A stretch of DNA of 64,000 nt from Duganella fentianensis (GCF_009857835.1 NZ_WWCL01000001.1:1715483-1779482), one strand, 5' to 3'; counted from the stretch's first letter, positions 47,238 through 55,941 are shown. Translations and numbers: made by a program. The notes: generated by a model not told the origin, from the sequence alone.

Positions 47238-47768
47238 TTAGCGCCTTGCGGCCTGCCATTCGGGCCGCAGCAGGGCAAATAACTGCACGCTCTGGTAATG
47301 GCCGTTAATGAAGAAGCTCTCGCGCAGTACGCCTTCGGCCCGGAAGCCGCACTTCTGCGCAACCCGTACCGAGGCCAGATTTTCGGGCGCCATCAGCAGT
47401 TCCAGCCGGTGGTAGGTCTGGGTCTTGAACAGGTAGTCCACCAGCAGCTGGCAGGCTTCGGTGACATAGCCCTGACCCGCCAGTGTGGCGTCGAACAGGC
47501 GGTAGCCGATTTCGCGTGTGATCGGGGTACGGCTCTTGAAGTGGGTGATGACGCCGATGATGTGGTGGCGCTGGTCTTCAATCACGAATAGTTCGCTGTC
47601 CTCGGTGACGAAACTGCTCTGGGCGAACTCCTTGCGCAGGGTTTCGGGGGACTTGAAGTGGCTGGAAAAGTAGTCGCCGCGCGAGGGCAGGTCGTTGACC
47701 AGCGCGATGAAGGTGTTCAGATCGGCCGTGAGCAGGTGACGTACCGTGCACAGTTTCCCCTTGAGCAT
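47238..47768 (-). CDS. GNAT family N-acetyltransferase (RimJ/RimL type)
   Basis: 176 residues. The acetyl-CoA loop region is seen in GYRLFDATLAGQGYVTEACQLLVDYLF, followed by the typical ENLASVRVAQKCGFRAEGVLRESFFINGHYQSV. This pattern belongs to the Rim acetyltransferases that acetylate ribosomal protein N-termini or small molecules. ATG at 47768 chosen; a TTG at 47783 is in frame. Substrate unknown. Confidence 0.9.
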   Translation of the reverse strand: MLKGKLCTVRHLLTADLNTFIALVNDLPSRGDYFSSHFKSPETLRKEFAQSSFVTEDSELFVIEDQRHHIIGVITHFKSRTPITREIGYRLFDATLAGQGYVTEACQLLVDYLFKTQTYHRLELLMAPENLASVRVAQKCGFRAEGVLRESFFINGHYQSVQLFALLRPEWQAARR

Positions 47769-47931
47769 AGGCGCTTTCTTCAACAGGTTGAAGAATCATG
47801 GTAGTGCAGTGGCAATAACAAATCAACATTAATGACAAGAACCTCATGATCGGTTATCGTTTAGATCATTTTTCGTCTAAGCCATGCTCTGGCTCCATTC
47901 AGCCTCTTTCTTTGCCCCTATCCGGAAAACC

Positions 47932-49365
47932 ATGAAAGCTACCAAGTTTGCCCTGACCGCCATCGCCAGCTGCCTGTTTGCCGCCGGCGCCGTTTCCGCT
48001 GCCACGCCAAATGATGCGGCGACGCTGAGCCGCATCCGCGCCACCGCCATGGAGAGCGACTGGGCTTACGAGCGGCTGGCCGATCTGACCGATCTGGTGG
48101 GCCCGCGTCTGTCCGGTTCGGCCGGTTATGCGGCCGCCGTGGAGCAGGTGGCCGATGCCATGCGCAAGCTGGGCGCCAAGGTGACGCTGCAGCCGGTCAA
48201 AGTGCCGCACTGGGTACGTGGCGCGGAAACGGCGGAACTGGTGGACTATGCGGGCCGTCCGGCCGGCATCACCCAGAAGATCGTACTGACGGCGCTCGGT
48301 GGTTCCGGTGCCACGCCGGCGCAGGGCCTGACGGCGCCCGTGCTGGTGGTGCGCAGTTTTGAAGAGCTGAAAGCCAGGGCCGCGCAAGTGAAAGGCGCCA
48401 TCGTGCTGCTGGATGTGCCGTTCGATCAGGAGCTGGCCGACCGTGGTCATGCCGGTGCGGCCTATGGCCCGGGCGCCGGTTTCCGTTATGCCGGTCCGAA
48501 AATGGCGGCCGAGATGGGCGCAGCAGCAGCGCTGGTGCGCTCGGTGGGCGGCGCAACTTACCGCATTCCCCACACCGGTGCTACCGGTCTGACGGAAGGC
48601 AAGCGCATTCCGGCGGCGGCGATTACTACGGAAGATGTGCTGCTGCTGGACCGTCTGCTCAAGCGCGGCCCCGTGAAGATGCATCTGACCCTGACCCCGC
48701 AAACCCTGCCGGACGCCGATAGCTACAACGTGATCGCCGACTGGCCCGGCAGCGACAAGGCGGACGAAGTGGTGATCGTTTCGGGTCACCTCGATTCGTG
48801 GGATCTGGGCACGGGGGCGCATGACGACGGTACCGGCGTGGCCGGAGCCATGGGCGTGATCGATACGCTGCGCAAGCTGGATCTGCATCCGCGCCGTACC
48901 ATCCGCGTGATCGCCTGGGCCAATGAAGAAAACGGCACCCGTGGCGGCAAGGCCTATTTCGACGCCAATAAAAACCTGCTGGACAAGCATTTCGCCGCGA
49001 TCGAATCGGATAGCGGCGGTGGCCGTCCGTTCGGCCTGATCGGCAGCGTCACGGCGCCCATGGTCAAATACTTCGCCCCGCTGCGCGAAGCGCTCAGCCC
49101 TATCGGTGCCGGCGTGTTCGAGCGGCGCGATATCGCCGGCGCGGCCGACACCGGCCCGCTGGAACGCGCCGGTGTGCCGGTGTTCGAGCCGCTGGTGGAT
49201 TCGTCGTTCTACTTCAACTACCACCACACGGCAGCCGATACGCTGGACAAGGTGAATACGCTGGAACTGAAGCGCCACGTCGCGGTGCTGACTTCGCTGA
49301 CCTGGTTCCTCGCCAACATGGAGCAGCCTATCGGCCGCGTGGGACCGTCCGATAGCGACGATTAA
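47932..49365 (+). CDS. Exported M28-family metallopeptidase
   Basis: 477 residues. The signal peptide (ATKFALTAIASCLFAAGAVSAAT) precedes a peptidase domain with an inserted PA domain (about 120-240). Zinc ligands of family M28: HLDSWDLG (His, Asp), DDGTG (bridging Asp), ANEENG (Glu), IESDSGG (Asp) and HHTAADT (His). Di-zinc aminopeptidase or carboxypeptidase Q-like, acting outside the cytosol. ATG at 47932 chosen as the signal peptide starts there; an earlier ATG at 47884 is less likely. Confidence 0.92.
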   Translation: MKATKFALTAIASCLFAAGAVSAATPNDAATLSRIRATAMESDWAYERLADLTDLVGPRLSGSAGYAAAVEQVADAMRKLGAKVTLQPVKVPHWVRGAETAELVDYAGRPAGITQKIVLTALGGSGATPAQGLTAPVLVVRSFEELKARAAQVKGAIVLLDVPFDQELADRGHAGAAYGPGAGFRYAGPKMAAEMGAAAALVRSVGGATYRIPHTGATGLTEGKRIPAAAITTEDVLLLDRLLKRGPVKMHLTLTPQTLPDADSYNVIADWPGSDKADEVVIVSGHLDSWDLGTGAHDDGTGVAGAMGVIDTLRKLDLHPRRTIRVIAWANEENGTRGGKAYFDANKNLLDKHFAAIESDSGGGRPFGLIGSVTAPMVKYFAPLREALSPIGAGVFERRDIAGAADTGPLERAGVPVFEPLVDSSFYFNYHHTAADTLDKVNTLELKRHVAVLTSLTWFLANMEQPIGRVGPSDSDD

Positions 49366-49439
49366 GCCGCTGCGCGCCAGTCGTGCGCGCCGCTGCCGCG
49401 CTTCATGCTAGGCTAAACCCGACTGGCATGGAGCGCGAC

Positions 49440-49679
49440 ATGGACAAAATACTCTACAAGGGCTGGTATATCCTGCCGACGGCACTGCCCACCACGGGCG
49501 GGCAGTGGACGGCCAGTTGCGATCTGGCGCGGGTGGAAGCGGACGGGCTGGAAGTGTTCGAAGGGGCGACCCTGCAGTTCGTCCGGCCACGCGAGCTCGA
49601 TGCCGTCAACGCTGCCTGCGACGAAGCGCGGCGTCAGGTCGACAACATACTGGCCGACCCGCTCACACGGCTGGCCTGA
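49440..49679 (+). CDS. Small conserved-looking hypothetical protein
   Basis: 79 residues: MDKILYKGWYILPTALPTTGGQW then CDLARVEADGLEVFEGATLQFVRP and a helical C-terminus. Appears to be a small beta-rich cytosolic fold. GGAG at about 10 bases upstream supports the ATG at 49440. No family recognised. Confidence 0.65.
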   Translation: MDKILYKGWYILPTALPTTGGQWTASCDLARVEADGLEVFEGATLQFVRPRELDAVNAACDEARRQVDNILADPLTRLA

Positions 49680-49707
49680 AGTGCGGGCCTGTTCAGGGCC
49701 GTTGCAA

Positions 49708-49745
49708 TTGTCCTGCAGGTGGGATTTTGCTAGTATGCAAAATCC
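49708..49745 (+). promoter_or_regulatory. Promoter of the CLC gene with -10 inside a palindrome
   Basis: TTGTCC (49708-49713), a 17-base spacer and an extended -10 TGC-TAGTAT (49731-49736). The -10 is the loop of a perfect 9-bp inverted repeat GGATTTTGC/GCAAAATCC (49722-49745) that abuts the ATG. The transcript would start within a few bases of the ATG (leaderless or nearly so). The palindrome is a likely repressor site. Inferred from sequence alone. Confidence 0.5.
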
Positions 49746-50987
49746 ATGACCTCCCGCCATCCACTCTCCGCTCTCCGCATTCTGCCCTATCTGGCGAAAT
49801 GGACGCTACTTGCCGCGCTGGTTGCCGCTGCCAGCGGCTCTGCCTCGGCACTGTTCCTGTGGGCGCTGGAGCTGGCCACTGCCACGCGCATCAGCCACCC
49901 GTGGCTGATCTGGCTATTGCCCGTCGCCGGCTGGCTGGTGAGCTGGGTGTATCTGAAAGTGGGCACACAGGTCGAAGCGGGCAATAATCTGCTGATCGAT
50001 GAAATCCATGACCCGCGCAAGGTTGTCCCCTTGCGTATGGCGCCGCTGGTGCTGGGGGCAACCGTAATTTCCCATCTGTTCGGCGCATCGGTGGGGCGCG
50101 AAGGCACGGCTGTGCAGATGGGCGGCTCGCTGGCGGACCAGCTCACCCATCTGTTCCGGCTTAGGCACGAGGAGCGCCGCATCGTGCTGATGGCCGGCAT
50201 CAGCGCCGGTTTTGCTTCCGTCTTCGGTACGCCGCTGGCCGGCGCCATATTCGCGCTGGAAGTGCTGGCCATAGGCCGGCTGCGTTACGACGCGATTTTC
50301 CCCTGCATGCTGGCGGCGATACTGGCCGATCAGGTATGCATGGCCTGGGGCATACAGCACAGCCATTATGCGGCGGGTGCGCTGCCGGCCATCAGTGCCT
50401 GGAGTTTGCTGGCCGTGCTGCTGGCCGGGCTGGCGTTCGGCCTGACGGCCTGGCTGTTTGCCAGCAGCACCCATGCATTGACGGCGCTACTGAAGCGCTA
50501 CCTGCCGTACGCGCCCCTGCGCGCGCTGGCTGGTGGCGTGGTGCTGGCACTGGCCGTGTACATGCTGGGGCAGCGCTACATCGGACTAGGCATCCCCGTG
50601 ATGATGGAAGCCTTCCAGCAACCCTTGCCGTGGTGGGACAGTGCAGGCAAGCTGGCATTCACCGTCGCGTCTCTGGGCAGCGGCTACAAAGGCGGCGAAG
50701 TGACGCCGCTGTTTTTTATCGGCGCCACTCTGGGCAATGCACTGGCGCCGCTGCTGCAACTGCCGTTCGGCATGCTGGCGGCACTGGGCTTTGTGGCGGT
50801 GTTTGCCGGCGCCGCGAATACGCCGCTGGCCTGCACCATCATGGCCATCGAACTGTTCGGGCCACAGCTAGGCCCCTACGCGGCGCTGGCCTGCGTGATG
50901 GCCTATCTGTGCTCCGGGCATAGCGGCATCTACCGTGCGCAGACGGTGGCCGTGCATAAGCACCGTATGGGGCCGCCCGAAGCCTGA
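49746..50987 (+). CDS. CLC-family antiporter, probable fluoride type (CLC-F)
   Basis: 413-residue CLC transporter. The gating Glu is in ASVGREGTAVQMG. The anion-site loop reads GNNLLIDEI rather than GSGIP, and the later segment GYKGGEVTPLFFIGATLGN replaces the GxFxP loop. These three departures are those reported for the CLC-F clade of fluoride/proton antiporters (GNNLI, GREGT, GGEVTP), so export of fluoride is likelier than chloride transport. No fluoride riboswitch was found in the leader. Single-gene unit. Confidence 0.85.
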   Translation: MTSRHPLSALRILPYLAKWTLLAALVAAASGSASALFLWALELATATRISHPWLIWLLPVAGWLVSWVYLKVGTQVEAGNNLLIDEIHDPRKVVPLRMAPLVLGATVISHLFGASVGREGTAVQMGGSLADQLTHLFRLRHEERRIVLMAGISAGFASVFGTPLAGAIFALEVLAIGRLRYDAIFPCMLAAILADQVCMAWGIQHSHYAAGALPAISAWSLLAVLLAGLAFGLTAWLFASSTHALTALLKRYLPYAPLRALAGGVVLALAVYMLGQRYIGLGIPVMMEAFQQPLPWWDSAGKLAFTVASLGSGYKGGEVTPLFFIGATLGNALAPLLQLPFGMLAALGFVAVFAGAANTPLACTIMAIELFGPQLGPYAALACVMAYLCSGHSGIYRAQTVAVHKHRMGPPEA

Positions 50988-51009
50988 TCGGCACCTGCCT
51001 GCCGCCCGT

Positions 51010-51786
51010 TCAGTTACGGCCGGCCATGACGCCGCCATCGACATCCCAGATGGCGCCCGTGACCCAGTCCGCCTTGTCCGACAGCAGGAAGGTAATGACC
51101 TCTGCCACATCCTGCGGCTTGCCGATGCGGCCCAGCGGATGGAAGCTGTTGAATCCCTGCAGTGCGCCATCCACTTCGTCTTTGGGAATGAAGCCCTGAT
51201 AGATAGGCGTCTGCACCACGGCCGGTGCAACGGCATTTACACGGATCCGTTGCGGCGCCAGTTCCATGGCCAGATGCTGGGTGAGCGAGTGCAGGCCGGC
51301 CTTGGCCATCGAATAGGCGGAAGACGGGGTGGCGGCGATGGCCTGTCTGGCCCACATCGAACCGATATTCACGATGGCGCCCGGTTTGGCGCTGAGTACC
51401 AGATTGTTTGCCACTTTCTGGGTGATGAAAAAGGTCGCCTTGTTGAGCTTCATATACCGGTCGTAATCAGCTTCGGCGTGCTGCAGGAAAGGCTTGGGCG
51501 AGAATACGCCAGCAGCGTTGACCAGCAGATCGATGTCAGTGTGCTCGTCATCCATGATCTGCAGGAGTTGGGCCAGTCCCAGTTCGCTGGTCAGATCGGC
51601 GCTCAAGGCTCGCACGGGACCGAATTCTGCGAGCGTATCACGTGCCTCGGCCGTCTTTTCCGGACGGTGGCCAACGATGAGCACATTGCCTCCCTGTTGC
51701 AGCACATTGCGTGCCGCTTCAAACCCCATGCCGCTGGTCCCGCCTACCACCAGCAACTTCTTGCCTGCGAATTGATTGCGCATCAT
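51010..51786 (-). CDS. SDR family NAD(P)-dependent oxidoreductase
   Basis: 258-residue short-chain dehydrogenase. [15 protein letters not shown] is the cofactor loop (GGxxGMG variant), NAAGVF the NAG-like strand, SAYSMAKAG the catalytic Tyr-x3-Lys, and the Ser is in VNIGSMW. GHRPEK at the end of beta-2 suggests NADPH. Divergent from a LysR gene with an inverted repeat between, so it is probably its target. Substrate unknown. Confidence 0.92.
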   Translation of the reverse strand: MMRNQFAGKKLLVVGGTSGMGFEAARNVLQQGGNVLIVGHRPEKTAEARDTLAEFGPVRALSADLTSELGLAQLLQIMDDEHTDIDLLVNAAGVFSPKPFLQHAEADYDRYMKLNKATFFITQKVANNLVLSAKPGAIVNIGSMWARQAIAATPSSAYSMAKAGLHSLTQHLAMELAPQRIRVNAVAPAVVQTPIYQGFIPKDEVDGALQGFNSFHPLGRIGKPQDVAEVITFLLSDKADWVTGAIWDVDGGVMAGRN

Positions 51787-51827
51787 GACTCCCTGTTCCA
51801 GCCTTGCGGCATATAAATAAAAACTTC

Positions 51828-51862
51828 ATGCACCCACAGAGCAGTTGCGCGCTGTGGTGCAT
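51828..51862. promoter_or_regulatory. Inverted repeat in the SDR/LysR divergent region
   Basis: ATGCACCCACAG (51828-51839) pairs with CTGTGGTGCAT (51852-51862), one bulged base. It lies between two divergent genes, the usual place of a LysR recognition site. Confidence 0.45.
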
Positions 51863-51952
51863 CTATCCTTTGATGGAATGCAGTTTGCGCTGGCTGCGGA
51901 CAAATAACAAACCAGATAAAATGTCTGTCATCGATAGAAAAACTTTATATCC

Positions 51953-52876
51953 ATGAAAACTCCCGTGTACCTCAATGCCTTGCGCGCGTTCGAGGCCAGT
52001 GCGCGCCATCAGAGTTTTTCTGCCGCGGCGGCCGAGTTGAATGTGACGCCTGCAGCCGTGGGCCAGCTGGTGCGGACGCTGGAAGAATGGCTGGGCGCGT
52101 CGCTGTTCCATCGTGCGGCAGGCGGACGGGCAAGGCTGGTGCCCAGCGAGGCGGCGGAACGCGCTCTGCCGGAAATCCGCGCCGGCTTCGAGCGCCTGTC
52201 GCTGGGGCTGGAACGGCTCAGGGAAGGTTCGCTCAACGGGGTGTTGACGGTCACCGTCAGTCCGGCCTTTGCCGCCAAGTGGCTGTTGCCACGTATAGAC
52301 CGCTTCCAGACGGCCTGTCCGGATACCGATGTGCGGCTCGATACCAATCTCAAAGCGGTCGATTTCGCCGCCCAGCGCATCGACATCGGCGTGCGCTACG
52401 GACTGGGAAGCTGGCCCGGACTGATAGCGGAAAAGCTGATGGAAGAAGAGGTCTATCCGGTCTGCTCACCCGAATTGCTGCGCCCTGCGGGACGATTGAA
52501 AAAGCTGGCCGATCTGGCGCAGGAGACGCTGATCCATGATCTGTCGATGGATGGCCACGCCGGTTTTCCCAGCTGGGTGGCGTGGCTGCAGAAGGCCGGT
52601 GTTGAAGGCGGCCATGGCCGGCGCGGCATGAAGATCAATAATTCGGCGGCCGTGCTGCAGGCGGCCGTGGAAGGTCACGGCATTGCGCTGGCGCGCAGCG
52701 TGATGGCGCGCGACGATCTGGTGGCCGGACGGCTGGTGCGCCTGTTCGGCAAGATCCGCTACGCGTCGCCGCTGGCATACTACGTGGTATATCGCGCCGA
52801 GTGTGCCGGCCTGCCGCGCATCCGTACCTTCCGCGACTGGCTGCTGCAGGAGGCGCAGCGTGACCGCGGCCGGTAG
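51953..52876 (+). CDS. LysR family regulator (GcvA-like)
   Basis: 307 residues. The N-terminal HTH is VYLNALRAFEASARHQSFSAAAAELNVTPAAVGQLVRTLEEWLG, the GcvA/AmpR-branch form. The effector domain (about 90-295) follows the typical LTVTVSPAFAAKWLLPRI. Divergent from the SDR gene and likely its regulator. Ligand unknown. Confidence 0.93.
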   Translation: MKTPVYLNALRAFEASARHQSFSAAAAELNVTPAAVGQLVRTLEEWLGASLFHRAAGGRARLVPSEAAERALPEIRAGFERLSLGLERLREGSLNGVLTVTVSPAFAAKWLLPRIDRFQTACPDTDVRLDTNLKAVDFAAQRIDIGVRYGLGSWPGLIAEKLMEEEVYPVCSPELLRPAGRLKKLADLAQETLIHDLSMDGHAGFPSWVAWLQKAGVEGGHGRRGMKINNSAAVLQAAVEGHGIALARSVMARDDLVAGRLVRLFGKIRYASPLAYYVVYRAECAGLPRIRTFRDWLLQEAQRDRGR

Positions 52877-52965
52877 CTTGGAAGAGGGCTGCGCCAAGGT
52901 GGTGCCGCCCACTCACTGTGCCTGAAAACGTCACCATTCCCATTTCAATCGTAATCAAAATACCC

Positions 52966-53712
52966 ATGACCCGCTTCTCGTCCCCGTCGCTATACCAATG
53001 TCCCGCATGCGCCGCCTACTTCACGCGCGCATCGCTTATATCGCTGCACTTCGATAAAAATGTGCCTGAGTGGTCGGATGGAAAAAGCGGGCAGTGGTGG
53101 TCCGGTGCCAGCGCTACCGTAGGCCGCTGTCCGTCTTGTAGCGGCATCGTCTGGATAGCAGATGTCACTGCAATCATGGAGCAGCCAACGGCACCGCGCG
53201 AGATCCATCCTCTGGCCCGTCTATGGCATCGCATAACTGGCGACCGGCAAGGCCGGCTACGCAAAGAGCGGGAGTGGGCCGCGCTGCCGGCCGGCATCAA
53301 GGAAGCCCGGGGATTCGGCGGACTGGAAAGTGCCGACGATCTGATCGAAGCGCTGGATGGGCTTTCGCCTGATGCTGCGGATGACCGCGAAATTTTCCTG
53401 CGTCGACGTCTATGGTGGGCTTCCAGCGAGCATCAGCGGACCCGTAACGACGGCGTATCCGCTGCCTCGCTCCCGCTCGTCGCACCAGAACTGGCACACA
53501 CCAACCGATTACGCCTGCTTGCCTTGTTTGAGCTCGATGCCGAGGCGCCGTTAGAGCGCGGTGAGTTGCTGCGCCAGTTGGGGCGGTTTGCCGAAGCGAT
53601 GGCGGTGTTAAAGGCTGTCCAGCCAGATGGTTATTCCGAAATCAAGGCGAGCAAGATCGAGCGGCTGGCCCGGGCGGGGATAGTCGAACTACGCGACCTC
53701 AAGGCTGTATAG
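52966..53712 (+). CDS. Hypothetical zinc-ribbon protein
   Basis: About 248 residues. An N-terminal zinc ribbon (YQCPAC at 10-15 and GRCPSC at about 53) is followed by helical, charged sequence with TPR-like pairs at the C-terminus (ALFELDAEAPLERGELLRQLGRFAEAMAVLKAVQP). ATG at 52966 chosen because the ribbon starts there; a GTG at 52918 is in frame. No family recognised. A hydrophobic frame (next entry) begins in the -1 frame at its stop. Confidence 0.65.
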   Translation: MTRFSSPSLYQCPACAAYFTRASLISLHFDKNVPEWSDGKSGQWWSGASATVGRCPSCSGIVWIADVTAIMEQPTAPREIHPLARLWHRITGDRQGRLRKEREWAALPAGIKEARGFGGLESADDLIEALDGLSPDAADDREIFLRRRLWWASSEHQRTRNDGVSAASLPLVAPELAHTNRLRLLALFELDAEAPLERGELLRQLGRFAEAMAVLKAVQPDGYSEIKASKIERLARAGIVELRDLKAV

Positions 53713-53831
53713 GAGCCCTGGTCCAGTACGGGGAGCTCGCATTTTGCGGAGCAATCATCGGCATAGGCGCCGTCTTTTTTAAGATTATCCAGAACAATGT
53801 AGCGGCTACGGAGATCGTTGCGGATAGTTGA
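53709..53831 (+). pseudogene. Hydrophobic tail frame without a start
   Basis: Forty codons ending in TGA read IGALVQYGELAFCGAIIGIGAVFFKIIQNN, a plausible transmembrane helix. There is no ATG, GTG or TTG in that frame near its beginning, and it starts at the stop of the zinc-ribbon gene in the -1 frame. It may be a remnant of a small membrane gene or a C-terminal helix of that protein lost by frameshift. Confidence 0.35.
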
Positions 53832-53888
53832 CGTTTTCTTAATTTGGTCTTAGCCTTGCACTCTTGGTAAAACTGCACAGGGATAGCT

Positions 53889-54653
53889 ATGTACGGAGCG
53901 CTGCTTGGGGATCTTATCGGGTCGCCATGGGAATTCAATCGGATTAAGCATGAACGCTTCGAGTTGTTTTCTCCCCAATGTGCTTATACGGATGATTCGA
54001 TTATGACGGTGGCAGTGGCTGATGCCTTGTTGCACAACACTGACCCCGCTTCCTCCATGCGTGCCTGGGCGCAGCGATTCAAGCCTCAGCGTGGTGGCTA
54101 CGGTGCCATTTTTTGGGTCTGGCTAAATAATCCAGATGATGAACCATACGGTAGCGCTGGCAACGGTGGTGCGATGCGCGTCTCCGCTGCGGCTATGCTG
54201 GGTGATACCCTGGAGGATGCACTGAAGAAGGCTACCTTGGTAACTTCATGTACTCACGATCATCATCTTGGATTGAATGCGGCATTAGCCACCACACAAG
54301 CTATCTGGATGGCAAAGAACAAGGCGTCGCAGGTTCAGATCAGGGCTGCACTTGAGGATGCATTTGGCTACGATTTGTCTCGGCCATTTGAGATAGTCCA
54401 GCGCGATTGTGTACATTCCGAGCTGGCAATTCCCTCGGTCCCCGAGGCGATCACCTGTGCGCTGCTGTCAACTTCGTTTGAAGACTGTATGCGGAAAATC
54501 GTTGCTCTGGGTGGGGATTCAGATACGCAGGCCGCGATTGCCGGCCCTATTGCCGAAATGCTGTGGGGCATACCGGAGGAGTTTATGCGCGAGCTGCGCG
54601 CGCGGATTCCGGCAGAGATGCTTACCGTGATCGATGGTCTTTATTTGCGATAG
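53889..54653 (+). CDS. ADP-ribosylglycohydrolase family protein (DraG-like)
   Basis: 254 residues. Metal-site motifs of the family are present: MYGALLGDLIGSPWE, YTDDSIMTVAVADAL (first Asp cluster), and GGDSDTQAAIAGPIAEMLWG (second). It removes ADP-ribose from proteins, DNA or small molecules. Base use is visibly less GC-rich than in the chromosome to the left, suggesting transfer. No ADP-ribosyltransferase gene was recognised next to it. Confidence 0.9.
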   Translation: MYGALLGDLIGSPWEFNRIKHERFELFSPQCAYTDDSIMTVAVADALLHNTDPASSMRAWAQRFKPQRGGYGAIFWVWLNNPDDEPYGSAGNGGAMRVSAAAMLGDTLEDALKKATLVTSCTHDHHLGLNAALATTQAIWMAKNKASQVQIRAALEDAFGYDLSRPFEIVQRDCVHSELAIPSVPEAITCALLSTSFEDCMRKIVALGGDSDTQAAIAGPIAEMLWGIPEEFMRELRARIPAEMLTVIDGLYLR

Positions 54654-54995
54654 GAGCGGTATCCTGATTCAACTGCATTGAGCTTTGACCCGGAGTTTGC
54701 ATTGCACCCCCGCTTGCCTTAGATATTCAATTGCTCATACCGTATTTGATCCCTCTTCCATATCGGGCATCGACGGTAAGACTCATCTGGAGCGAGTTGC
54801 CCCGGTCTTAAACATGACTGAAAGTTGGGCGAATATTGGTCGATGGCACTGCGTGAGCGCCGCACGGCGTAGGCCGGCTCGGTGAGTTCCGCGCGCAGGT
54901 GGTAACTGAGATTTGCGGAACAAACTTAAAATTGCGGAACAAAATAAGTAGACTTTTTTGTTGCCGAATTTTAAGGTAAGCCTTATGGATGTTGA
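54654..54995. other. Gene-free A/T-rich gap at the island border
   Basis: 342 bases with no supported gene. The only structure is a pair of direct repeats TTGCGGAACAAA at 54913-54924 and 54932-54943 (19-base period). Likely mobile-element or recombination debris. Confidence 0.5.
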
Positions 54996-55017
54996 TGGTG
55001 CCCGAGCCGGAATCGAA
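54996..55017 (-). other. Remnant of a tRNA-Leu 3' end, likely attachment site
   Basis: Read on the minus strand this is TTCGATTCCGGC then TCGGGCACCA: the T-loop, T-stem and acceptor/CCA of a tRNA, most like betaproteobacterial tRNA-Leu (which would read CCGGCC here; one C is missing). The 5' part of a tRNA is not present to its right. A 3' tRNA fragment with its CCA end facing the chromosome is the usual left border (att) of an element integrated in a tRNA gene. The complete tRNA would lie beyond the right edge. Confidence 0.6.
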
Positions 55018-55072
55018 TAGTGCCTTGTATGCCTCATAAAATCGTGTTTTTATGTTTGGCTCACTGTCCGCG

Positions 55073-55094
55073 TACCGTCAAAAATACCGTCAAA
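55073..55094. repeat. Short tandem repeat beside the attachment-site remnant
   Basis: TACCGTCAAA occurs at 55073-55082 and 55085-55094 (12-base period). Such tandem repeats next to a tRNA-type att site can be integrase arm or excisionase sites; this is inference. Confidence 0.45.
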
Positions 55095-55174
55095 TCGCTG
55101 CGTGACTCAATCTGTTCAAACCCATCGCATTGATCAAAGTTTAGCATGGCAATAGACGGCCATGAAACCATATC

Positions 55175-55480
55175 CTATTCACTTGCCACTTCGCGAGTAA
55201 ATTGCATCACTTTGTCGCGTGCGCTGCGCGGTAGGCGATGAAAGGTTACCAGCAGCCATGCTGCTTCGTCGTCGGCTGCATAGAAGTAGGACTCAGGTAC
55301 GTTCAGTGCCTTGGCTATTCGCTCGACCATGGTGAAATCCGGTTCGTGCTTCGCTTTCTCGTATTGGTTCATCCGTGCGCTCGATGACATTTCATCGATG
55401 CCTGCCAACACGCCGAGCCGTTCCTGTGATAACCCGGCGCGGGTGCGCGCTTCTTTCAATCTATTGGAGAAGACCGACAT
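55175..55480 (-). CDS. XRE-family HTH regulator
   Basis: 101 residues with one Cro/CI-type HTH: FSNRLKEARTRAGLSQERLGVLAGIDEMSSSARMNQYEKAKHEPDFTMVERIAKALNVPESYFY. The C-terminal tail is short and helical. Stand-alone repressor typical of islands and prophages. Divergent from the lipoprotein gene; a palindrome sits in the promoter between them. Confidence 0.92.
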   Translation of the reverse strand: MSVFSNRLKEARTRAGLSQERLGVLAGIDEMSSSARMNQYEKAKHEPDFTMVERIAKALNVPESYFYAADDEAAWLLVTFHRLPRSARDKVMQFTREVASE

Positions 55481-55518
55481 TCATAGCCCCTAAAGGCTAA
55501 GATATTCTGAGTTTTTCG

Positions 55519-55547
55519 TTGACGTCGTACTAAGGTTTCCTTAGTAT
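55519..55547 (+). promoter_or_regulatory. Promoter with XRE operator in the spacer
   Basis: -35 TTGACG (55519-55524), 17-base spacer, -10 TAGTAT (55542-55547). A perfect palindrome TACTAAGGTTTCCTTAGTA (55528-55546) fills the spacer and most of the -10. Binding there would block the plus-strand promoter; a second, weaker half-site CTAAAGGCTAAG lies nearer the XRE gene. Confidence 0.6.
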
Positions 55548-55587
55548 CTCCGTGGCATTGCAATCACGCAGATACGGAAGAGGCAAA

Positions 55588-55941
55588 ATGTTCATGAAAT
55601 ACTGTTTGGCAGCTATTACCGCAGCGGCATTGGCTGGCTGCGCCAGCAACTCTGGCATTATCCCCATTGGCAAGGACACCTATATGGTGAGCCGTCAGGC
55701 GGCAACCGGCTTCAGTGGGTCCGGCACCCTTAAGGCTGAGGCATTTCAGGAAGCTGCGGCTTACTGTGCTGGACAAAGTAAGTCCCTTCAAGTTGTGAAC
55801 ACTCAAGAGGCTCAACCGCCATTTGTTCTCGGTAACTACCCCAAGGCAGAGGTTCAATTCATGTGTCTGACCGATGGTGATACTGAACTCGGTCGGCCAA
55901 AGCTGAAAAGGGCACCAAACGTCTCGGTTGAGGTCAAGTAA
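55588..55941 (+). CDS. Small lipoprotein
   Basis: 117 residues. Signal peptide type II: MFMKYCLAAITAAALAGC|AS with a clear lipobox (LAGC). The mature part resembles small outer-membrane lipoproteins found in Betaproteobacteria (IPIGKDTYMVSRQAATGFSGSGTLKAEAFQEAAAYCAGQ), function unknown. GAAGAGGCAAA before the ATG. Likely under control of the XRE operator. Confidence 0.85.
   Translation: MFMKYCLAAITAAALAGCASNSGIIPIGKDTYMVSRQAATGFSGSGTLKAEAFQEAAAYCAGQSKSLQVVNTQEAQPPFVLGNYPKAEVQFMCLTDGDTELGRPKLKRAPNVSVEVK

Noticed and set aside
49680..49745. Possible fluoride riboswitch before the CLC gene
   Set aside because: No crcB-motif pseudoknot sequence seen; the palindrome enclosing the -10 explains the symmetry better.
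54685..54885. Short plus-strand frame in the gap before the tRNA remnant
   Set aside because: No ribosome site, no recognisable domain; probably non-coding.
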